Positions 28,489 to 38,412 of a stretch of DNA of 64,000 nucleotides are shown here, piece after piece. The DNA comes from JAGQPD01 sp020426865. GTDB taxonomy: Bacteria; Planctomycetota; Planctomycetia; Pirellulales; Pirellulaceae. Positions within the stretch are counted from its first letter, which is position 1, and each line of letters opens with the position of its first letter. A program made the position numbers and the translations under genes. The stretch spans positions 186,001 through 250,000 of the forward strand of contig JAWKTN010000005.1 of the NCBI GenBank assembly GCA_041399065.1, read 5' to 3'. Under the pieces are notes generated by a model. That model was given only the letters and a program-made list of their open reading frames with translations. It was not told the origin of the DNA and searched no databases.

Positions 28489-31400
28489 ATGATCAAGGTT
28501 ATGGAGGAATGTCGGTTGACCGGTCGGGTTCGCATTTCGCTGATCGCAATGCTGATTGGAATCGCGTCAAGCGGTTACGGGCAAGCACCGTCGAATTCGA
28601 CGCAATCGTCGAGATCACAGTTGCCGAACGACAGTACGACTGGTGTCCCTCAGGTAGCGGAGGTCTCGGCCGGAGACCTTCCCGGCAACGAAGCATCTAC
28701 GGAGATTACATCGAGCCAGATCGAGGCGCAACAGAAGGCGCTCAGCCAGAATGTGGACGTTTCCGAAGTCGATCGTGTGAAGATCGCGGATGCCTACCGC
28801 GCGGCCATGCAGTCGCTGGATTCGAGCGCCACGGCCACCGGTAACGCGACCAAGTTCGATAAGAACATGGCCACGCTTGACAGCGACACCAAAGCGGCTG
28901 TCGCCAAACGAGACGCGATGAGCAGTGATCTTCCGAAGATAGAGGTTCCCCCCGCTTCGGTTCCACTCGCCGAACTGGAACAGCAGTTATCCCTGGCAAG
29001 GCAAACGTTGGAGCAGGTTGAGCAAGCATATCAGAACCTGCAAGCGGAACCCAATCGTCGCACGGACCGACTTGCGAAGATACCCGGATTGATCAAATCT
29101 GCCGAAGACGAGGTGGCCGATTTGCAGCCTGAGGTAGCTGCCGAGAGCAGCGATGCCGCGGCGGTCAGTGTCGAATCAGCACAGACGTTGAAGAATCTCG
29201 CGAAGCTGCAGGAGCTCAACGCCACGATCAAGGCGTTGAAGGCGGAACGCGTCTATTTGGAGAATTCAGACGCGCTCATTCGGGCTCGCACAGACATTGC
29301 TGCACGAGACTATGACGTTGCCAAGGCAGAATTTGAACAATGGCAACAACTCGTCAACCAGCGCCGACAAGAGTCGTCGACGCAACAACAGACAGAGGCT
29401 GCCGAGGACTTGCGGGACGCCCCCGAGGTGATTCAAGAGCTCGCGAGGGAAAACCGTGATTTAGCGGCGCAGCGGGCCGAGCTCGCCGCCAAAATCGAAG
29501 AAGCCACCACACGACTTCAGCACGTAAGGGACGAAGAAAACCGCATCACGGCAGAATATGAAAGCACACGTGGTAAGGTCGAAGCCGTTGGGCTGTCACA
29601 GGCGAGCGGGCAACTGCTGCGAGAGGAACGGGGCAGGTTGCCCAATGTCCGCCAACATCGCGCCAACATGATCGAGCGTCAGCCGTTGATGGGACAGGTT
29701 CGCTTCGACATTTATGAATTGAACGAAACACGAAACAAGCTGGCATCGATCGATATCCAGGCGGAAAAGATCGCGGCAGAGTTTCCTCCGCCGCAGCGCG
29801 AGCAAGTCAAGGAGCAAGCGCGAGCACAGTTGGCAAAAAAGCGAGACTACGTCGACGCCCTCATCGCGGATAAGAAATCCTATTCGCGAACGCTGCTGGA
29901 TTTAGATGAACATGAAGAGACATTGATCGAGGTAACCGAGTCATACCGCGATTTTATCGACGGCCGCGTCTTATGGATCCGCAGCGAGGATCCACTTTCT
30001 GGCAGGGATGCTCAACTGACGAAAGACGCCGTCATGTGGCTACTAAAGCCAGGCAATTGGACGTCCGTATGGACCACCATTTGGCAAGATGTTCAGCGAC
30101 GACCAATGTATGTCGTGGTCATGGCCGGCGCTTTGGCGATGCTCGTGTATGCGCAACCCGTATTACGAAAGCGGATTTCCGAACTTGGTGAAATGGCATC
30201 GCGACGTGCTTTTTCGGAATTCTCACCAACGGTTCGCGTGCTCCTTGCTACGATCACAATTTCGTTGCCTGTTCCGCTAGTGATGTGGTACGTCGGTTGG
30301 CGCATTTCGGCATCCCTTGTCGCTGCGGACTTTGCCAACGCCTTTGCCAACGCACTTTTTTCGACAGGAATTGTGTTGTTTCTCGCTGACTTCTCGCGTC
30401 AGGTGTGCCGGCCGCTCGGCTTGGCCGATGTGCACTTCGAGTGGCCGATCGAAGCCACCAATCTGGTACGTCGACACTTGCGTTGGCTGATGGCGATCGG
30501 CCTGCCCGCGACTTTTGTATTCGTGATGTTCCGATCGCAAACAACGCAGTCGTTGTGGGACGCCTCGCTCGGTAGAATCGGGTTGATCATCGCCCTGATC
30601 GCCGGGGCCGCGTTTCTATGGCGAGTGCTCAAACCCGGCGCGCCACTGTTCCAGCACTTTGTTGGCTATGATCATAAACGCTGGCTCTACCGACTGCGTT
30701 ACGCATGGTATCCGATCGCGTTTCTAAGTCCAGTGTTGTTGATGCTCCTGGCGTTGGTTGGCTACTATAACACCTCGCAGACCCTCAGCCGCCGACTTTT
30801 CCAAACCGTCTGTCTGGTATCCTTTTTGGTCCTTTCCGGTGCAATCCTCAATCGATGGGTGCTGATGGTGCGACGGAGATTAGCGATCCAACGTGCGCGG
30901 CAACGGCTGATGACCAACAAGGACGAAGCAACCAGCGACGAGGCAGCCGGGATTGCGTCACAGGAGATCGAAGCCGCGGTCGATCTGGCGTCGGTGAGCG
31001 ATCAAACGAAAAAACTGATCTCGATCGCCTTGGTTGTTTTGACGATCATTTGCTTGCGTTGGATCTGGGCGGATGTGCTTCCGGCGTTCTCGATCCTCCA
31101 AACAGTTCGCGTCTGGCCCGGAACGACGGAAGTGACGTTAGCGCAGGCATTGTTGGCAGTCTTGGCGCTCGTCGGTACCTACATCGTCGCTCGCAATGCC
31201 CCCGGCCTGCTCGAACTTACCGTGCTTAAGCACCTTCCCCTCGATGCCGGCTCGCGCTACGCGATCAATATGCTTACGGGGTATGCCGTCACGATCGCTG
31301 GCATCAGCCTGGCTGGTCAGGTCGTTGGGTTCACCTGGGACACGGTCCAATGGCTGGTGGCCGCAATGGGGATTGGCTTGGGGTTTGGTTTGCAGGAAAT

Positions 31401-31959
31401 CTTCGGGAACTTCGTCTCAGGAATCATCCTGCTGTTCGAACGCCCGTTGCGCGTCGGCGATATTGTGACTCTCGGTGATACCACCGGCGTGGTCACTCGC
31501 ATTCGCATGCGTGCGACAACGATTACCGACTGGGACCGCAAGGAATACGTCGTTCCCAACAAGGACTTGATCACGGGCACACTGCTGAACTGGACCTTGA
31601 CCGATCAAACCAATCGACTGGTGATCCCGGTTGGAATCGCCTATGGTTCCGATACAAAACTGGCACTGGAGTTACTGCTAAAGGCAGCTGACGATCATCC
31701 GCTTGTACTGAGCGACCCGGCACCGAATGCCACATTCGAGGCATTCGGTGACAGCACGTTGAATCTCGTGCTGCGTTGCTTTCTTCCAAACCTGGAGAAT
31801 CGCTTATCAACGATCACGGACCTTAACCTGCAGATCGATCAGGCATTTCGCGCGGCTGGCATCGAGATCGCGTTTCCGCAGTTGGATCTGCACATGCGGG
31901 ACTGGCCCGTGGCCGAACTTCGGCGCGAGACTGCAAGCGATCTCTCAACGAAAAAATAA
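28489..31959 (+). CDS. Large MscS-family mechanosensitive channel (MscK-like)
   Basis: A 1156-residue protein. After the signal peptide, a long periplasmic coiled-coil part (about residues 120-500, rich in Glu, Lys, Gln and Ala) is followed by about eleven membrane helices from residue 537. The MscS pore and beta domain are at the end: GLGFGLQEIFGNFVSG, RPLRVGDIVTLGDTTGVV and YVVPNKDLITGTLLNW. The size and order fit MscK/KefA-type channels that release solutes during hypo-osmotic shock. A second start at 28501 (ATGGAG) is possible. It stands alone and meets the DUF2237 gene stop end to end at 31959/31960. Confidence 0.93.
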   Translation: MIKVMEECRLTGRVRISLIAMLIGIASSGYGQAPSNSTQSSRSQLPNDSTTGVPQVAEVSAGDLPGNEASTEITSSQIEAQQKALSQNVDVSEVDRVKIADAYRAAMQSLDSSATATGNATKFDKNMATLDSDTKAAVAKRDAMSSDLPKIEVPPASVPLAELEQQLSLARQTLEQVEQAYQNLQAEPNRRTDRLAKIPGLIKSAEDEVADLQPEVAAESSDAAAVSVESAQTLKNLAKLQELNATIKALKAERVYLENSDALIRARTDIAARDYDVAKAEFEQWQQLVNQRRQESSTQQQTEAAEDLRDAPEVIQELARENRDLAAQRAELAAKIEEATTRLQHVRDEENRITAEYESTRGKVEAVGLSQASGQLLREERGRLPNVRQHRANMIERQPLMGQVRFDIYELNETRNKLASIDIQAEKIAAEFPPPQREQVKEQARAQLAKKRDYVDALIADKKSYSRTLLDLDEHEETLIEVTESYRDFIDGRVLWIRSEDPLSGRDAQLTKDAVMWLLKPGNWTSVWTTIWQDVQRRPMYVVVMAGALAMLVYAQPVLRKRISELGEMASRRAFSEFSPTVRVLLATITISLPVPLVMWYVGWRISASLVAADFANAFANALFSTGIVLFLADFSRQVCRPLGLADVHFEWPIEATNLVRRHLRWLMAIGLPATFVFVMFRSQTTQSLWDASLGRIGLIIALIAGAAFLWRVLKPGAPLFQHFVGYDHKRWLYRLRYAWYPIAFLSPVLLMLLALVGYYNTSQTLSRRLFQTVCLVSFLVLSGAILNRWVLMVRRRLAIQRARQRLMTNKDEATSDEAAGIASQEIEAAVDLASVSDQTKKLISIALVVLTIICLRWIWADVLPAFSILQTVRVWPGTTEVTLAQALLAVLALVGTYIVARNAPGLLELTVLKHLPLDAGSRYAINMLTGYAVTIAGISLAGQVVGFTWDTVQWLVAAMGIGLGFGLQEIFGNFVSGIILLFERPLRVGDIVTLGDTTGVVTRIRMRATTITDWDRKEYVVPNKDLITGTLLNWTLTDQTNRLVIPVGIAYGSDTKLALELLLKAADDHPLVLSDPAPNATFEAFGDSTLNLVLRCFLPNLENRLSTITDLNLQIDQAFRAAGIEIAFPQLDLHMRDWPVAELRRETASDLSTKK

Positions 31960-32328
31960 TCAGTCGTCGTCGACTGCGTGGCGCTGGAGATCCTCAAGGT
32001 CAATAAACTCCAGCGACGAAATATGCGTCGCTCGCAAATTCACCTTGGGAGCCATTCCTGCTTCCAGCGCCTCGCGCCAGCGTAGGGCACACAGACACCA
32101 TCGGTCCCCGGCGACCAATCCGGGAAAATCATAGGCAGGGATCGGCGTTGAAAGGTCATTGCCGCGAGACTTGGAAAACTTCAGGAACTCGTCCGTCATT
32201 TCCGCACAGACGATGTGCAAGCCCACGTCTTCGGCACCTGTGCGGCAGCATCCATCGCGAAAAAAACCTGTACGCGGAGACATCGAGCATGTCTCCAATT
32301 CGCCACCCAAGACGTTTTTGGCACCCAT
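31960..32328 (-). CDS. DUF2237 family protein
   Basis: A 122-residue protein matching DUF2237 throughout: KNVLGGELETCS, GFFRDGCCRTGAEDVGLH, SRGNDLSTPIP and GDRWCLCALRWREALEAG, with five or more conserved Cys. The start is taken at the ATG at 32328; 32346 is also possible. It is a small cytoplasmic protein of unknown function that is widely conserved in bacteria. Conserved His and Cys suggest metal binding, not proven. Its stop abuts the stop of the channel gene with no spacer. Confidence 0.88.
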   Translation of the reverse strand: MGAKNVLGGELETCSMSPRTGFFRDGCCRTGAEDVGLHIVCAEMTDEFLKFSKSRGNDLSTPIPAYDFPGLVAGDRWCLCALRWREALEAGMAPKVNLRATHISSLEFIDLEDLQRHAVDDD

Positions 32329-32419
32329 GTAGTACGACTCTCGCATTGTCAGATAAAATAGCAGCGACAACAAATCATCTCCCACGTGCTAACAATATCA
32401 TTCGCTTGGGCAATCGACA

Positions 32420-34285
32420 ATGACTATGCCACGTTTTGCAGCGATTGTTTACGGTTTTTCACTAGGTGTAACGCTCTTCGCCCCCGGTACCGTCCTGGCT
32501 GCCGACCGCCCGAATATCGTGTGGCTGTTGTCCGAAGATAATTCCAAACACTTTCTGGAAATTTTCGACTCACACGGCACACCGACGCCCAACATCCAGT
32601 CGTTAGGGGAACACGGGTTGATTTTTGATCACGCATTTTCCAATGCACCGGTCTGCAGTGTAGCTCGCACAACTCTCATGACAGGCTGCTACGCGCCACG
32701 TATCGGCACGCAATATCACCGTCGAACCGTCGCGGTACCGTTGCCGAACGAGCTGCAGATGTTCCCTTTCTACCTACGGCAGACCGGGTACTACACGACG
32801 AACAAGCAAAAGAAGGACTACAATGCGATCGAAGGCGAAGACGTGTGGGACGAATCGTCCAATCGAGCGTCATGGCGCAATCGAGCGCGCGACCAGCCTT
32901 TTTTTCATATGCAAAGTTTCGCCGCGTCACACGAAAGCTCGCTGCATTTCTCTGCGGCCGAGATGACTGCCGACCCCACCAGCACCGACCCACACGTCAT
33001 TCACCTTTCACCACGTCATCCGGACACACCAACGTTTCGTTACACCTACGCGCGGTACCACGACCGCATCCAACAGATCGACTCGCAGATCGGCAAGATT
33101 GTTGACGACTTGGCAAGCGACGGCGTCCTGGAAGATACCTTCGTATTCTATTTTGGGGACCACGGGGGGGTGTTGCCCGGCAGCAAAGGCTACTTGTACG
33201 AAACCGGCTTGCATGTGCCGCTCGTCGTACGCATACCCGAAAAATGGAAAGACCTGGTTGATAACGCAGATGGACATCGAGTTAGCGGCTATGTCAGTTT
33301 TATCGACTTTGCTCCCACTGTCCTCAACCTTGCCGGCATACCTGTTCCGCGACAGATGGATGGTCAGCCGTTCCTGGGGCGTCATGTGAAAGCCGTTGAG
33401 GTTGACGCTCGCGACGAAGCCTACGGCTACGCGGACCGCTTCGACGAAAAATACGATCTCGTGCGATCGCTGCGTAAGGGGCGTTACAAATACATCCGCA
33501 GCTTTCAACCTTTCAACTATGACGCGTTGCAGAACAACTACCGCTACCGCATGCTAGCGTACGAGGAATGGCGGAGGTTATACGAGGCCGGTCGATTGAA
33601 CAACGCACAGCGTCAGTTCTTTGAAGCTCGAACGGCTGAAGCGTTGTACGATCTCGAGCAAGATCCATACGAAACACACAATCTGGCCGCCGACCCGGGG
33701 CACGCGACGACGCTGTCCGACCTCCGTCAACGCCTGAATGCGTGGATGATGGAAATGCCAGATTTGAGTCTGTATCCTGAAAGCGAGCTGGTGGCGAGGG
33801 CGTTTGACGACCCGACGGGGTTCGGCCAACGGCACCGTGGCGAGATTGCCGAGCTGCTGGACGTCGCGAACTTGAGCTGCCAGTCTTATGCGGATGCTCG
33901 ACAAAGAATCGGCACGGAACTCGAACACACCGATCCGTGGCACCGGTATTGGGGCCTGGTCGTATGCAGTAGTTTTGGTCGGCAGGCCGCGGAATTCGCC
34001 GATCGAGCTCGCAACCTGAGCGAAAGGGATCCGGAACCGCTGGTACGAATACGAGCGGCCGAGTTCCTGGGATTGACGGGATTGGGCGATCCCCGTCCCG
34101 CCATGATGGATGCCCTGGCCCATTCGAACGATCCGGTCGCCAGTGCGTTGATCCTTAATTCCGTCGTCCTGTTGCGGGATGGCTATCCGGGCTACCACTG
34201 GTCGATCACGAATCAGCAGCTCAATCCAAATGTACGGCAGAACGACGCTGTCAACCGCCGGCTTCAATACTTGTCATCCGAGTAG
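32420..34285 (+). CDS. Sulfatase (heparan N-sulfatase-like) with C-terminal HEAT-like extension
   Basis: A 621-residue exported sulfatase (signal FSLGVTLFAPGTVLAA). The metal site RPNIVWLLSEDN is followed by the core region APVCSVARTTLMTG, and DHGGVLPGSKGYLYETGLHVP is the second conserved block. The core reads C-S-V-A-R, so the position that is normally Pro or Ala in formylglycine-type sulfatases is Val. After residue 460 come HEAT-like helical repeats (RIRAAEFLGLTGLGDPRPAMM). Planctomycetes carry many sulfatases for algal polysaccharides. Substrate specificity is unknown here; the SGSH-like group is suggested by the GTQYHRR motif. Confidence 0.9.
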   Translation: MTMPRFAAIVYGFSLGVTLFAPGTVLAADRPNIVWLLSEDNSKHFLEIFDSHGTPTPNIQSLGEHGLIFDHAFSNAPVCSVARTTLMTGCYAPRIGTQYHRRTVAVPLPNELQMFPFYLRQTGYYTTNKQKKDYNAIEGEDVWDESSNRASWRNRARDQPFFHMQSFAASHESSLHFSAAEMTADPTSTDPHVIHLSPRHPDTPTFRYTYARYHDRIQQIDSQIGKIVDDLASDGVLEDTFVFYFGDHGGVLPGSKGYLYETGLHVPLVVRIPEKWKDLVDNADGHRVSGYVSFIDFAPTVLNLAGIPVPRQMDGQPFLGRHVKAVEVDARDEAYGYADRFDEKYDLVRSLRKGRYKYIRSFQPFNYDALQNNYRYRMLAYEEWRRLYEAGRLNNAQRQFFEARTAEALYDLEQDPYETHNLAADPGHATTLSDLRQRLNAWMMEMPDLSLYPESELVARAFDDPTGFGQRHRGEIAELLDVANLSCQSYADARQRIGTELEHTDPWHRYWGLVVCSSFGRQAAEFADRARNLSERDPEPLVRIRAAEFLGLTGLGDPRPAMMDALAHSNDPVASALILNSVVLLRDGYPGYHWSITNQQLNPNVRQNDAVNRRLQYLSSE

Positions 34286-34300
34286 TCACCCGCTGGCACT

Positions 34301-34318
34301 CCACCGTTTTTCCGGTGG
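34301..34318. terminator. Hairpin after the sulfatase gene
   Basis: CCACCG (34301-34306) pairs with CGGTGG (34313-34318) around TTTTTC, 15 bp beyond the sulfatase stop. The T-run is in the loop, not after the stem. It lies between convergent genes and could serve both. Confidence 0.4.
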
Positions 34319-34464
34319 CATATCTGTGGGTTTGACACGTTTTCCCGTAGTGTCGTGAATACCTCGAACCATATAGTATTCACGTCGCGGCAAAAATGCG
34401 ATGGGCGACCGAGCCTTGCCACCGGCTTGTCCAAATACCGCCGTCAAGTCATACGCGAAGATCG

Positions 34465-35034
34465 CTATTCACCTCGCGCAGGAGCGGGAGGAAGGGCTTT
34501 GACGTGAGCTGCCACGGGAACTCCGGCGATCTCCGTTTCTTTCAGCTCACTCGAAACCTTGATCCCCTTCACATCGCACAACTGCCCTTGGGGGGAAATC
34601 GCTTTAATGCCATAGAACTGCCCATCCGGTGCGACGGCCTTGATGTGGAAAATGCTGCCACTTCGTTTCACACCCTTGACGTCAAGTCGTTGGCCGTCCG
34701 GCGCCAGTGCTTTGATGTCGAGTATCGTCCCATCGTCGGCAATCGCCTTAACAGGTGCATACTTGTCGTCACTTACGAGGATCTTGACGGGGATCCTCGT
34801 GTCCCCCATCAGTGATTTGATATCCATGAATTGCCGATTGCCATTCTCCTCTAACGCCTTGATGTCATAGATCTTCCCGTTCCTATCCAAGGCCTTTACG
34901 TCCAGCAGTCGGCCTTCGGGATGGACGGCCTTGATGTGCCACACGGTCAATTCCTGAGCTTGAATCGTCGACGTGGCAGCGACGAGAAGTCCGATGATCG
35001 GCAACAACAGTGTCGACTTGTGACAAGTGCGCAT
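34465..35034 (-). CDS. Exported protein built of about eleven 12-residue repeats
   Basis: A 189-residue protein with signal peptide (LLLPIIGLLVAATSTIQA) and GGGGAG 8 bases before the ATG. The mature protein is almost entirely a degenerate 12-residue repeat of the form (D/H)-(I/V)-K-A-hydrophobic-x-x-x-G-x-hydrophobic-hydrophobic. Examples are DVKALDRNGKIY, DIKALAPDGQRL, HIKAVAPDGQFY and GIKAISPQGQLC. The regularity suggests a beta-solenoid or beta-hairpin array, with Lys in register. I do not recognise a named family with a known role. It lies 106 bp after the ThuA gene on the same strand. Location is probably periplasm or outside. Confidence 0.85.
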   Translation of the reverse strand: MRTCHKSTLLLPIIGLLVAATSTIQAQELTVWHIKAVHPEGRLLDVKALDRNGKIYDIKALEENGNRQFMDIKSLMGDTRIPVKILVSDDKYAPVKAIADDGTILDIKALAPDGQRLDVKGVKRSGSIFHIKAVAPDGQFYGIKAISPQGQLCDVKGIKVSSELKETEIAGVPVAAHVKALPPAPARGE

Positions 35035-35140
35035 GTAAGTTCTCCCCTAGAGCCAAATGAGCGGATTCCAACAAGAGAATATAGCTTACGAGACGGCGCT
35101 GCGCGTGGCCATATCCAACGATATTCCCCGGGACCGCCCG

Positions 35141-35971
35141 CTACGGGCTGTCCGCCGTCCAGTGTTCCTGGTCCAGCTTGTCAGCGGCCCAGAGAATTCC
35201 GCGGGTCACGGTGCGGATGAAAACCGGATCGTCGAACGTCGCATTACCGTGCCCATAGGTGGTCCCAAAGACTCGAGCCTTACCATATTGATTTGTCCAG
35301 AAGACGGGTTGCTCATCGCCGCTCCGCTCGCTCTTCGACGTTGCCAACGGCACGGTGTTCGGCCACACCTTTCGAATGATATACAATTCATCACGCGGCG
35401 TCTTCCAAGTCTCGGGAAACCCTTTCATGATCGGATGATCGGGCGCGACACATGTTACCGGATATTCGCTCTGATGCTCATGGTGCATACTCGTCACACC
35501 CAGCAACTCGCGCCAATCGTCGATCTTTGTCGCGCGATACGTGTGCATGGCACAATGGATGACCACGGCCGGCATACCTTGCTGGTGGGCTTCGGTGATC
35601 TTTCGGATGTAGTCGGCATCGTCCGTATCAGCAAAGCACTCGTTGTGGACCACCACATCGTACGGCTTGGCCCACTCCGGATCGTTATAGAGGTCAATCT
35701 TGCCGCGAGTTCCTGTGCGGGGGTCGAGCATCACGGTCCACTTGACGTTCGCCAGCTTCTCACTTCCGTTCGCCAGCTGCCGCGATTGGTACTGATAGTC
35801 GTGACAACATCCTCCCGTAATCAGCAGGATTTTGACTGGCTCGGCCGCGCAGCAGCGCTGATCCAAAGTGATTATCGGAATCAGTAACAGAACCAGTGGC
35901 AGGCAAGCAACCAGCATCAGTCGTCGAAGACCAACGGAAAGATAACGTGGCAGTCTCCATGAATCGAACAT
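35141..35971 (-). CDS. ThuA-like domain protein
   Basis: A 276-residue protein from the ATG at 35971; upstream frame to 36097 lacks signal features. A hydrophobic leader (LMLVACLPLVLLLIPII) precedes the ThuA fold: VKILLITGGCCHDY, YDVVVHNECFADTDD, GMPAVVIHCAMHTYR, PVTCVAPDHPIMKGFP and the late FGTTYGHGNATFDDP. ThuA domains resemble glutamine amidotransferases without the catalytic Cys and are linked to sugar processing. In planctomycetes they are usually exported and near sulfatases or dehydrogenases. The specific substrate is unknown. Confidence 0.9.
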   Translation of the reverse strand: MFDSWRLPRYLSVGLRRLMLVACLPLVLLLIPIITLDQRCCAAEPVKILLITGGCCHDYQYQSRQLANGSEKLANVKWTVMLDPRTGTRGKIDLYNDPEWAKPYDVVVHNECFADTDDADYIRKITEAHQQGMPAVVIHCAMHTYRATKIDDWRELLGVTSMHHEHQSEYPVTCVAPDHPIMKGFPETWKTPRDELYIIRKVWPNTVPLATSKSERSGDEQPVFWTNQYGKARVFGTTYGHGNATFDDPVFIRTVTRGILWAADKLDQEHWTADSP

Positions 35972-36118
35972 CAATAGCCTCGACCGGAAGGTAGGAATAA
36001 ACAGGGACGGACAGCGAACACCAGCGTACTTAATGAGTAAGGTCAAAGTCAAGTTATCGCGCAGGAGGCGGTGGGTCTCCCACAGATTATCGCCCAACCT
36101 GCAGCCGGTCGTGCCGAG

Positions 36119-38251
36119 TTATCTGGGTCGTCCTACTCGGGGACCACGCCCAAATACCGGGACAGCATCTCGGACATGGCAAGTATATGTCGTTTCTCCA
36201 GCCCGGACGGTGATTTCCCCCGTCCCCCACTTAGCATGGATCGGTTCGGTCGACTCTTGGCCATCGATCACACTACGATAGAGGTACCTGGCATGTTCAT
36301 CCCAATCGTGTTGGCGTCCGTTACGGACGACTTTCAACAGGCGTGGGTTGTCGTGCCAACCGATGCTCAACCAGCGACCGTCACTTCGCGTATGTCGGAT
36401 AATGCCGGTGTTTAGCCTGCTCGCATCGACTTGGGCAGCCAGGGTCGCGGCGCGAAACTGTTCGTAGCTGCCGTGGCTTTGTCGCTCGCCGACTTCCATC
36501 ACCAAACCACAATACGAGTCCCCGATACCGCGGGCCGAAAGCACTTTGTGTCGGGGAAACTTGGCATGATCGCCCTGACAATACTTTTCTGTGTGCGTGG
36601 TATCGAGTTGAAACGGCGACGTGTTTACCGGATGAATGGCAATCCATGTTCGGTCTGCTTTCAGAAATGTCACTGCTCTCTGCTGTTCGACGATCACGTC
36701 GTCGGGTATCAACCATGTCCAGGGAGCGTCACCATCGCATACTAACCAAATCGCAACGTTTTGGTCTTGGGCGACGCGATTGGCTGCTACCGTCTTTCCG
36801 TGCTGGTACATGGGGGACCCGACAAAACCCGGATCGGGGCCGGGAACGCACTGCATTGTCTGTGCCCCATCATCGTCGCTATAAACGACCAGTTTAAAAC
36901 CATTCACGTCACCGCCGTCTTCGCTGGTACCACTGGCCAAGGTCCCAAGTTGATAAGAATGGGCAATGTATTGCGTTTCGAGGTACTCTGGCACCGCATC
37001 CGTGTCATAGGTAGTCGTGGCCGAATAAGGTGGCTTGCTGGCGTAGATCGTGAGCGGCTTTGTGAATTCCTTATGGGCCAGATTTAGCACCGCTTGGGGT
37101 GGCCGGTACTGACTGGAAATCAAATGGACTTCGTCCGACTCCCAATGATCATCCTTTGTTCGCGGCGTGTCGCCGAAGTGCACCCACAACATGTTGGCGG
37201 CACTTCCGCCGAATGGCTGCACGTGGTTGTAATCGCGTTTGGTTGGCCCATTGAACGCCCCGCGATAGTACTTGACGGCACCGGCGGCAAAGACCCAATC
37301 CAAGCACGCTTTGGCGCATGCCGTGACTTGTGGGTCTTTCGAGAAGTCATAAAGGTTGCAAAGCGGCGCAATGGAGTGGCCGTGATAATTCTCCGAGTCC
37401 CATTCTCCCATGCCAATGTGGTACAAGGCACTCGTGTACTGCTGGATATAGCTCTTGTATTGCTCGGCGACAGTGACGTTGCCGGTGGCTTCAGCCATGA
37501 GGTAAACGGAAGAAACACGCATCAGGTACAGGTTTTCGGTGCTTCGGACGTCAACCCAGCTGTTCTTGACATCGGGCCCCCAACCCTCGCCAGGTTTGTC
37601 GAATGCGTAGTGGGGTCGGCGGAGGGGATCGATTTCCGTCCAGCGCCGGCCGCCGTCGAACATCCGTTGTCGGTACGAAGGGTCGAGCAAGTCGCCGAAG
37701 TAGAAGAATTTGCGAATTTGATGCTTCAGTGTGAAGCATGCGTAGTAATCGATTCCAGCCGTCTCGCGATGCCACTGCTGTGCCTGAGCATCTTCCTGCT
37801 GTAGCTTTTCAATTGCGTCCTCGTGACCGGCAAGGACCTGTGCCATGAGAAAACCATAGGTCCGCTTCTCGTTTTCGAAATACGTGTTCCCGGCCGCTAC
37901 CTTTTGATTTCCCTGTGACTGAATCACGTGCCGCGCCCGGGCCTGAAACTGCTGCTCGTCGTCGGCAGTGAGCTGATTGAGAAACGGCTCGGCGATCGGC
38001 ATTCCCACGTACTGGGGTTGTCCCTGTTCGTCCATCCTGAGCATGTCTTCGATTTTCCACTCGGCCTGAGCCACGGACAGCTGCCATGCTGTCACCCAGT
38101 TGCCCTGGATTGTCAAAATGCTCAGCGATATCAAGCAACGTAGGGCGAAGGCAGCGGGAGCGAATTCGTACAGGCGCGGCTTGAGATCACGGAGCTCGAC
38201 GCCAAGAGGACGGGTGAACGGTGGTCTGATGATTTGCATAGGGATTTGCAT
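36119..38251 (-). CDS. Large exported protein of unknown function (possible alpha/alpha-toroid polysaccharide lyase-like)
   Basis: A 710-residue protein, start uncertain (38251 taken; 38239 or the longer 38341 are possible). A hydrophobic leader is present. The first half is helical and rich in aromatic residues (FENEKRTYGFLMAQVLAG, WDSENYHGHSIAPLCNLYDFS, RDYNHVQPFGGSAANMLWVHF), resembling toroid-type lyases or hydrolases. The second half is beta-rich (WLVCDGDAPWTWLIP, IHAKWGTGEITVRAGE). I cannot place it in a named family. It follows, on the opposite side of a short gap, the ThuA gene (same strand, 147 bp), so a role in extracellular carbohydrate breakdown is plausible but unproven. Confidence 0.75.
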   Translation of the reverse strand: MQIPMQIIRPPFTRPLGVELRDLKPRLYEFAPAAFALRCLISLSILTIQGNWVTAWQLSVAQAEWKIEDMLRMDEQGQPQYVGMPIAEPFLNQLTADDEQQFQARARHVIQSQGNQKVAAGNTYFENEKRTYGFLMAQVLAGHEDAIEKLQQEDAQAQQWHRETAGIDYYACFTLKHQIRKFFYFGDLLDPSYRQRMFDGGRRWTEIDPLRRPHYAFDKPGEGWGPDVKNSWVDVRSTENLYLMRVSSVYLMAEATGNVTVAEQYKSYIQQYTSALYHIGMGEWDSENYHGHSIAPLCNLYDFSKDPQVTACAKACLDWVFAAGAVKYYRGAFNGPTKRDYNHVQPFGGSAANMLWVHFGDTPRTKDDHWESDEVHLISSQYRPPQAVLNLAHKEFTKPLTIYASKPPYSATTTYDTDAVPEYLETQYIAHSYQLGTLASGTSEDGGDVNGFKLVVYSDDDGAQTMQCVPGPDPGFVGSPMYQHGKTVAANRVAQDQNVAIWLVCDGDAPWTWLIPDDVIVEQQRAVTFLKADRTWIAIHPVNTSPFQLDTTHTEKYCQGDHAKFPRHKVLSARGIGDSYCGLVMEVGERQSHGSYEQFRAATLAAQVDASRLNTGIIRHTRSDGRWLSIGWHDNPRLLKVVRNGRQHDWDEHARYLYRSVIDGQESTEPIHAKWGTGEITVRAGETTYTCHVRDAVPVFGRGPRVGRPR

Positions 38252-38412
38252 GGGATGGTCGCTTGCTTGTCGCGGGGGCCATGGATACGTACAATAAGTG
38301 ACGCAGGAAATGCGGTGCGCCCAAATCGCAATGCTGCTCACCCAGCTCGATGCGGACGCGGGCGCATTGGGATGGCGCGAACCTTAATTCTCATTGTTGC
38401 GGGGTGGTAATC

